Source: Nocardiopsis suaedae
GTDB lineage: Bacteria > Actinomycetota > Actinomycetes > Streptosporangiales > Streptosporangiaceae
Length of the DNA: 64,000 bases
Assembly (NCBI RefSeq): GCF_027706745.1
Contig: NZ_JAQFWP010000025.1
Location: forward strand, 1-64,000
Reading direction: 5' to 3'
Of the stretch, positions 58,836 through 64,000 are shown piece by piece (within the stretch, counting starts at the first letter, position 1; each line of letters begins with the position of its first letter). The notes under the pieces are model-generated. The model searched no databases. It saw nothing but the letters and a program-made list of their open reading frames with translations, and was not told the origin of the DNA. A program made the translations under genes and the position numbers.

Positions 58836-60836
58836 GTGACGGAGGTGCGGACGTCCGGTCCCGGGTTCTGGGCCTTGAGCGCCCCGACGGACTCCTCTTG
58901 GATGGACGGACTCGCCGGTCCGAGGGAGGTGGTCGTGTCGGCGCACCCGTGGGCGCTGCGCATCCTGACCCGGGACCGGGGCACGGGGCAGGCCGATGCG
59001 ATCGGGACGGGCGTCCTCCTGCCCGGGAACAGGGCCCTCACCTGCGCCCATGTGGTCGAGGCGGTCCGCGGCGGCGCGACGGTCGCGGTGGACAGCCCCG
59101 GATTCGATACCCACTGGTGCTCCGAGGTCGGCGACGTCCGGACCGTCCGACAGGACCGGGCCGACTTCGCGCTGCTCACCCTGGAGACGCCGGCCCCCTC
59201 GTGGATGCAGAGCGCACGGCTGCAGCGCATCGGCCCGTTCGACAGGCGACAGCTGTCCACCTGCGGGTATCCGGCGGGCGGTGACGCCGCGATCTGGTTC
59301 TACCACTGGCTCGGGGAGTTCGGGGGCCGGCCCGGCCACGTCCAGATGCTGCGCCAGCCGTCGTCCCCCGGCATCATGCCCGGATGCAGCGGAAGCGGCG
59401 TGCGGGACGACCTGACCAACGCGGTCGTGGGACTTCTCGTCAGTTCGTGGGAGGCGGGGGAAGCGGGGGGCGGTGTCGCCTTCATGCTCCCCGTGGACGC
59501 GGTCATCGACGCGCTGCCCGACCTCGCCGACTGCCTGGAGACCCTGGACACCGCTGAGCCGGCGCCGGACCCCGACGGCGACCTGCCACCGGAGGCGTCT
59601 CGGCAGGCCCATCGCCTCCTCTCCCAGATCAGGCCGCACCGGCTGGGCACACTGGTGCGGATGGCGGCGCCGTCGGGTGACACGCTCCTCCGGGGCCGCG
59701 AACCCCGCGACACGGTCGAGGCATTCGAGGCGCTCCTCGACCGGAACGCGCCGCTGAGCGGTGTGCCGCCGTACCTCTTCTTCGCCGACCTCGTCCTGGC
59801 CGAGGCCGAGGCGGGGCGCGCGGACACCGGGTCCGGGGTCCGGCCGCTCCGCGCGCTGCGCGCCTGGGTCGGCGACCAGGCCGAGCGCCTTGAGCTCCTT
59901 GAGCGGCAGGGGGCGAGCCGGGTCCGGGCGGCTCTGGCCGAACGGCGGGCGCGCCTCACCGAGCCGGGCGAGGGCCACGGCCACGTACTGCTGCGGATCG
60001 AGCGTGAAGGCGACCGTCCCGACGACGCACGGCGCCGCCTGAGCGCGTGGCGCAGCGGCCCCGAGGAATGGCTGCCCGAACGGGTCGTGGACGCGGTGGT
60101 CCCCATGGGAGGGCTGGCCGAGCGCGCCGTCCGGGCGATCGTCGAGGCCGAGACCGGCTGGCTGGAGGAGCAGGAGACCGACCCCCTGGTCGAGATCGCC
60201 CTGCCGGTCGAGTTCCTCGACCTGGAGGTCGAGAGGTGGCCGTATCCGGTCCACGGCGCGGACGCGCCCTGGACCCACGGCCCCACGGTCCCTCTCGGCA
60301 TCCGCCACGACGTGGTCGTCCGGGGCGTGACCCGGCCCCGGACATCGAAGGTCCGGTGGAGGTCGCGGTGGGCGCGCCTGCAGGATCCGCTCCGCCCCCG
60401 GGTGCACTGGGTGCCCGCGTCGTCCGAGGCGGGGCCCGACTCGGCGACGCGGGTCTATATCGCTCTCGAACAGGACAACGAATCGACGCTCGTCGTGCTC
60501 GGCCCGGGAATCGGTACCGACCTCGGGGCAGCGGCGATGGGTAGCGCCCTGATCTCGGGCTACCCGTACCTGCTTTGGGACCGGCGTGGGCCCCTCGACG
60601 ACGAGTTCCGGCGCGAGTTCGAAGCGGCCATGGAGGCCAAGGCGGCGATCGAAGCGGAGGGCGCTTCGGGCGCGCGGCTCGTGCGGGAGGCCGTACGGCA
60701 CTTGCGGAGGACCGGCCGCAGGGCCGACGATGGAAGCGGAGACGGGCCGCACAGGCGGATCGTGCTCTTCCATGAGGATCCCCACCGCCCCCTACCATCG
60801 ATCGCCCCCGCCGCCTGCGTGCGCACGGAACGCTAG
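58836..60836 (+). CDS. trypsin-like protease fused to VMAP middle and C-terminal domains
   Basis: A 666-residue protein. Residues ~35-230 are a trypsin-fold protease with a complete triad: His72 in LTCAHVVEAV, Asp110 in DRADFALLTLE and Ser185 in MPGCSGSGV. Residues ~255-375 are helical (SRQAHRLLSQIRPHRLGTLV, VPPYLFFADLVLAEAEAG), like the VMAP-M linker. From ~382 to ~640 the VMAP-C domain is recognisable by LLRIEREGDRPDDARRRL, ALPVEFLDLEVERWPYPV, LGIRHDVVVRGVTRPR and KVRWRSRWARLQDP. VMAP proteins are effector-bearing partners of MoxR and vWA proteins in conflict systems. GTG 58836 follows GAACCTCCTG without a strong site. The MoxR gene starts 11 nt after its stop. Confidence 0.85.
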   Translation: MTEVRTSGPGFWALSAPTDSSWMDGLAGPREVVVSAHPWALRILTRDRGTGQADAIGTGVLLPGNRALTCAHVVEAVRGGATVAVDSPGFDTHWCSEVGDVRTVRQDRADFALLTLETPAPSWMQSARLQRIGPFDRRQLSTCGYPAGGDAAIWFYHWLGEFGGRPGHVQMLRQPSSPGIMPGCSGSGVRDDLTNAVVGLLVSSWEAGEAGGGVAFMLPVDAVIDALPDLADCLETLDTAEPAPDPDGDLPPEASRQAHRLLSQIRPHRLGTLVRMAAPSGDTLLRGREPRDTVEAFEALLDRNAPLSGVPPYLFFADLVLAEAEAGRADTGSGVRPLRALRAWVGDQAERLELLERQGASRVRAALAERRARLTEPGEGHGHVLLRIEREGDRPDDARRRLSAWRSGPEEWLPERVVDAVVPMGGLAERAVRAIVEAETGWLEEQETDPLVEIALPVEFLDLEVERWPYPVHGADAPWTHGPTVPLGIRHDVVVRGVTRPRTSKVRWRSRWARLQDPLRPRVHWVPASSEAGPDSATRVYIALEQDNESTLVVLGPGIGTDLGAAAMGSALISGYPYLLWDRRGPLDDEFRREFEAAMEAKAAIEAEGASGARLVREAVRHLRRTGRRADDGSGDGPHRRIVLFHEDPHRPLPSIAPAACVRTER

Positions 60837-60847
60837 GGAGACTCCGG

Positions 60848-61945
60848 ATGGACGATGCGATCTCCGCCGGGGCCGACCTGGCAGGCGGGCGCTGGTGGAT
60901 CTATCAGGGCCGGGGGCTGCCGCGCACCGAGCCGCTGGATGCCGAGCTCCCGCCGCCGCCTCCCTGGCGCGACTTTCGGGGCGGTCCCGTCCTGGAGCCG
61001 CCCCCCGGGGACGAGGACGGCTACGCACGGCGCCTGGGGGCCCCGGAGGGCGCCCCGCCGCCGACCGGCCGGAGCGAGCTGAACGCCGTCAACGCCGCGC
61101 TCTACCTGCGCCGCCCCCTCATCGTGACGGGCCCACCGGGTGCGGGGAAGTCGACGCTGGCCTACCGGGTGGGCCGGGAGCTGGGGCTCGGCCGCGTGCT
61201 CAGATGGCCGATCTCCAGCCGGAGCTCCCTGCGGCACGGGCTCTACGAGTACGACCCCATCGGGCGTGTGCACGACATCGCCGCCGGGGAGGGCGGTCCG
61301 GGACGGGAGCCCGGCCCGCGCCCCGGCATCGGGGAGTACCTCCGGCTCGGCCCGCTGGGGACCGCCCTGCTGCCGCAGGCCCTGCCCCGGGTGCTCCTCG
61401 TCGACGAGATCGACAAGGGCGACCTGGACCTGGCCAACGACCTGCTGGACGTGATCGAGGAGGGGGAGTTCACCGTCCCCGAGCTGGCCCGCTCGTCGGG
61501 CGGGGAGGAGGTGCGGGTCCGCACCGACGACCCCGGCCGGTGGGCGGCGGTCGCCGGGGGGCGGGTCCGGTGCCGGGAGTTCCCGCTCATCATCATGACG
61601 AGCAACGGGGAGCGCGCCTTTCCCGAAGCCTTCAAACGCCGCTGCCTCCACTTGGACGTGGGCGACCCGGATGCCGAGCGGCTGGCCGCGATGGTCGAGG
61701 CGCACTTCCGCCGCCGGTTCGAGGGCGAGGGCGCCCAGGAACGGCAGGAGGCCGCGCGGGAACTGCTCTCCCGGTTCCTGCGGCGGCGGGAGGAGGGCGG
61801 AGGACTCACCATCGACCAGCTCCTCAACTCCGTGCACATCGCCATCAGCTCCCCGGCGGCCGCGGAGGCCGCCTCCGGGGACGAGATGCTCGACTTCCTG
61901 TGGCGCCGCCTCAACGAGTTCGAAGGCGAGGAGCATTGGACATGA
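60848..61945 (+). CDS. MoxR-type AAA+ ATPase of the VMAP system
   Basis: A 365-residue AAA+ ATPase of the MoxR/dynein-related clade. Walker A TGPPGAGKSTLAYR (~95-108), Walker B VLLVDEIDKGDLDL (~182-195), sensor 1 LIIMTSNGERAFPE and the arginine finger FKRRCLHLDV are intact. The N-terminal ~90 residues (GGRWWIYQGRGLP) are specific to this conflict-system group. MoxR ATPases work as chaperone-like remodelers with vWA proteins. ATG 60848 has GGGAG 8 nt upstream. Its TGA overlaps the next ATG (ATGA). Confidence 0.92.
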   Translation: MDDAISAGADLAGGRWWIYQGRGLPRTEPLDAELPPPPPWRDFRGGPVLEPPPGDEDGYARRLGAPEGAPPPTGRSELNAVNAALYLRRPLIVTGPPGAGKSTLAYRVGRELGLGRVLRWPISSRSSLRHGLYEYDPIGRVHDIAAGEGGPGREPGPRPGIGEYLRLGPLGTALLPQALPRVLLVDEIDKGDLDLANDLLDVIEEGEFTVPELARSSGGEEVRVRTDDPGRWAAVAGGRVRCREFPLIIMTSNGERAFPEAFKRRCLHLDVGDPDAERLAAMVEAHFRRRFEGEGAQERQEAARELLSRFLRRREEGGGLTIDQLLNSVHIAISSPAAAEAASGDEMLDFLWRRLNEFEGEEHWT

Positions 61946-64000
61946 GCGGCGACGATGCCGCACACACGAACCGCGTCCCGACGTCCTCGCAATGGGCCGA
62001 CGCGCTGTGGCTCGCCGCCCGGGCGGCCGAAGCCGCGGAACCGGAGCACCGGGCGCGCGCCCCCGACGGCGGTGAGGGGGAGGCACCGCTTGGACCGCAG
62101 TCCCCCGAGCCCCCGGCCGCCGTCGCCCCTCCGGCAGCCGTCGACACCCCGGCCCTCCCCGCCCCTGAGCCTCCACCGCGGCATGATCCCGGACCGTCCG
62201 TGCCCAAGGCGCCCGTGGACGTGTCCGTCGACCCCCTGGACGGTCCCGCCTCGCCTGTGGGCCCCTCCTTCCGCCTCTCCGAGCAGTCGGGGCAGGCCGC
62301 CCCCACCCTCGTCCGCGACCGCCTCGACCAGCGCCTGGTCGAGCGGACGCTGCGCCCGCTCGACGCATGCACGGACTCCGCGAGCACATGGGCCCTGGAC
62401 GAGGAGACGACGGCGCGCACGGCGGCGGCCACGGGCCGCTGGATCCCCCGGACACGTCCCGAGCGCGTCCGCCGCTTCCGACTGCTGTCGGTGCGCGAGG
62501 ACTCGCTGACGATGCGGTTCCACGCGCCGGTGCTCGACCAGTTCGACCGGCTGCTGAGCGGGCGGGGGATCTTCGCCGACGTGCGGCACCTGCGTCTCAG
62601 GCCCCGCGGGGATGGTCCGGAGCGCCCATCGGCGGCCGAGGCGGCCGAGGCGGCGGAGTGGAACGCCGCGGACCACGTGATCGCCGCCAGCGACCCGGGG
62701 GCGGTTCTGCTCGTGGCCACCGACGGCCTCTCCTCCGAGTGGAGGTCCGGGCGGTTCCAGCGGCGGCTCGCCCGGTGGTCGTCGCGTCACCTGGTGGCCT
62801 TGCTGAACGTTCATCCCCGCGGGCAGTGGCGGAGGACCTGGCTCGACACGCGCCGCGCGCGGCTGAGCCGCCCCCGGGGAGGCGTCCGCGGAGACGCGGT
62901 GCCCAACACGCGCCTGACCGCGCGGCTGACCGACCCCGGAGAGAGGCCCCCGTTCGTGCCGCCGCCGCATCCGGGGGCGACACCGGTACCCGTGCTCTCC
63001 TTCCCCGACGGCCTGGAGGACTTCGCCCTTTTCGCGTCGGGCGCCCGTGTCCCGGGCGGGTTCCATACCCGGGTGCTCCCCGTCTCGCCGTACGCCGCCG
63101 GCCCGGACGCCGGGGGAGGACCGGCCGGGGCCGCGGACTTCGAGGAGTCGGCCGAGCAGGCGGTGGGCCGTTTTCGGGCCGAGGCATCAGAGGCGGCGTT
63201 CCGGCTGGTACGGGCGCTTGCCGCGGTGCCGCTGAGCCTCCCGGTGGTCCAGGCCGTCCGCCGGGCGGTGGTCCCCGAAGCCGACCGGATGCACGTCGCC
63301 GAGGTGATGGCCTCGGGACTGCTCCGCTGGGAGGAAAGAGGAGCGGACGGCCGCCCGGCGTTGGAGATCGCGCAGAAGGCGCGAGAGGTGCTCCTGTCCC
63401 TCGGTCGGCGTTCGGACACGCTCCGGGCGCTGCGGGCCTGGGCACTGGCGGTCCGCGGCGAACTCCCCTGGTCGGTGTCGTTCGAGGCGGCCCTCGAGGC
63501 ACCGTCGGCACGCGGATCCCTTCTGCAGTCCGTTCCGGGGTCCGCGGTTCCCGCGGCGAAGATCGTCCTCGATTCGCTACGCTCCGCCTCGGGGGTCTAT
63601 CTGCGCATGGCCGCCCACCTCAGAAGCGCGCTCGACAGTGAGGTTCCCGTTCCGATGCGGTCCGACTCCCCGCCCGTTCGTGCCCAGGCGCTCTTGGACG
63701 CCGACGTCGTGGTCGCGGCGGACGAGCCCGATGCCGACGCCGTGCTGCCGGACGCCCCGGTGGAGCTCCCTGACGATTCGACCCCCCACAACGACACTGG
63801 AGTGGATCCGTTGGCAGCAGCGCGCTCTGTCTCTCCCCAGGCGGTGACCCGGCACCGGCCTTCCGACCCGCCGCCGGTGTGGTCGCCCGAGATCCCGCAG
63901 AAGAACCGGACCTTCATCGGGCGGGCGGAGGAGCTGGAGCAGCTGCACCGGCGCCTGGAGGAGGGCACCACGAGCCTTCTCCCTGAGGCGGTCTGGGGCA
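61942..64000 (+). CDS. SAV_2336-type vWA-like protein leading into a STAND/NB-ARC ATPase (partial at window end)
   Basis: An open frame from ATG 61942 (ATGA overlap with moxR) to the window end, at least 686 residues. After a short helix (SQWADALWLAARAAEAAEP) and a Pro-rich linker, ~140-420 matches the SAV_2336-type domain: RFRLLSVREDSLTMRFHAPV, where SAV_2336 relatives have a DxSxS-type vWA motif (here EDSLTM, degenerate), VLLVATDGLSSEWRSGRF and SSRHLVALLNVHPRGQW. A helical region ~420-600 follows. At ~655, PQKNRTFIGRAEELEQLHRR is the standard lead-in to an NB-ARC/STAND P-loop, as in FxSxx-COOH FxsT-like proteins; the P-loop itself lies beyond the window. It is the third component of the cluster. 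Confidence 0.85.
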   Translation, partial: MSGDDAAHTNRVPTSSQWADALWLAARAAEAAEPEHRARAPDGGEGEAPLGPQSPEPPAAVAPPAAVDTPALPAPEPPPRHDPGPSVPKAPVDVSVDPLDGPASPVGPSFRLSEQSGQAAPTLVRDRLDQRLVERTLRPLDACTDSASTWALDEETTARTAAATGRWIPRTRPERVRRFRLLSVREDSLTMRFHAPVLDQFDRLLSGRGIFADVRHLRLRPRGDGPERPSAAEAAEAAEWNAADHVIAASDPGAVLLVATDGLSSEWRSGRFQRRLARWSSRHLVALLNVHPRGQWRRTWLDTRRARLSRPRGGVRGDAVPNTRLTARLTDPGERPPFVPPPHPGATPVPVLSFPDGLEDFALFASGARVPGGFHTRVLPVSPYAAGPDAGGGPAGAADFEESAEQAVGRFRAEASEAAFRLVRALAAVPLSLPVVQAVRRAVVPEADRMHVAEVMASGLLRWEERGADGRPALEIAQKAREVLLSLGRRSDTLRALRAWALAVRGELPWSVSFEAALEAPSARGSLLQSVPGSAVPAAKIVLDSLRSASGVYLRMAAHLRSALDSEVPVPMRSDSPPVRAQALLDADVVVAADEPDADAVLPDAPVELPDDSTPHNDTGVDPLAAARSVSPQAVTRHRPSDPPPVWSPEIPQKNRTFIGRAEELEQLHRRLEEGTTSLLPEAVWG

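Overview
The window is very GC-rich, densely coded DNA with GTG, TTG and ATG starts, many 1-4 nt ATGA/GTGA/TTGA start-stop overlaps and strong third-position G/C bias. The gene content (DUF397/Scr1-type pairs, a sortase-anchored chaplin, GlxA and LysR regulators, HisE next to HisG, a MoxR-vWA-VMAP cluster) points to a filamentous actinobacterium. A Nocardiopsis-like member of the Streptosporangiales is my best guess, by inference only. It reads as a chromosomal stretch rich in accessory and specialised genes. No rRNA, tRNA, CRISPR array or intact insertion sequence was seen.

Layout. 1-1.8 kb: remnant of an XRE/Scr1 regulator, two DUF397 genes sharing an 84 bp identical block, and a frameshifted isoaspartate-type methyltransferase. 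2-11 kb: single metabolic or regulatory genes (HTH_42 protein, GNAT, LysR, a broken IclR, two RibD/DHFR-like reductases, metallo-hydrolase, desaturase, adenosine deaminase, CapA-like lipoprotein). 11.4-15.5 kb: a TetR remnant fused by deletion to an MFS gene, a three-repeat chaplin with an LPVTG anchor, and SURF1. 15.6-20.5 kb: a TetR / UvrA-like resistance operon, methyltransferase, GNAT, Smr protein and an orphan antitoxin. 20.6-25.2 kb: hydrolase, GlxA regulator, Cmx-type efflux pump, amidohydrolase and a second orphan antitoxin. 25.2-34 kb: FtsX permease plus PAP2 phosphatase, a histidine kinase / LuxR response regulator pair, a DM13 protein and an ECF sigma-zinc finger-lectin fusion.

34-48.8 kb: Clp_N protein behind an array of GTTGAC inverted repeats, lipid-type methyltransferase, HSL esterase, two SDRs, hisE-hisG-spermidine-synthase-like operon, thioredoxin whose frame runs into the antisense of an SDR, DUF202 pair, a surface-polysaccharide cluster (epimerase, PIG-L, WbqC, GT2), DUF3817 and a second SURF1. 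48.8-50.7 kb is a gene-poor islet with a candidate small RNA, three related ~70 bp repeats, two hypothetical genes and a 49-residue membrane peptide. 50.7-58.8 kb: ArsR-Nudix operon divergent from a VOC protein, lipoprotein, tandem paralogous membrane proteins, an ABC-2 transporter operon with its own XRE regulator, an MFS pump and an arylamine N-acetyltransferase.

58.8-64 kb holds the most notable system: a trypsin-fold protease fused to VMAP middle/C-terminal domains, a MoxR AAA+ ATPase and a SAV_2336-type vWA-like protein leading into a STAND/NB-ARC ATPase cut off by the window end. The genes are 11 nt apart or overlapping. This is the composition expected of a NTP-dependent, protease-effector biological-conflict (immunity-like) system.

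Several genes near the left end and at junctions are disrupted (frameshifts at about 52 and 1153-1158, deletion fusions near 4790 and 11925, stop loss in thioredoxin). These suggest either local gene decay or, for the single-base cases, sequencing errors.
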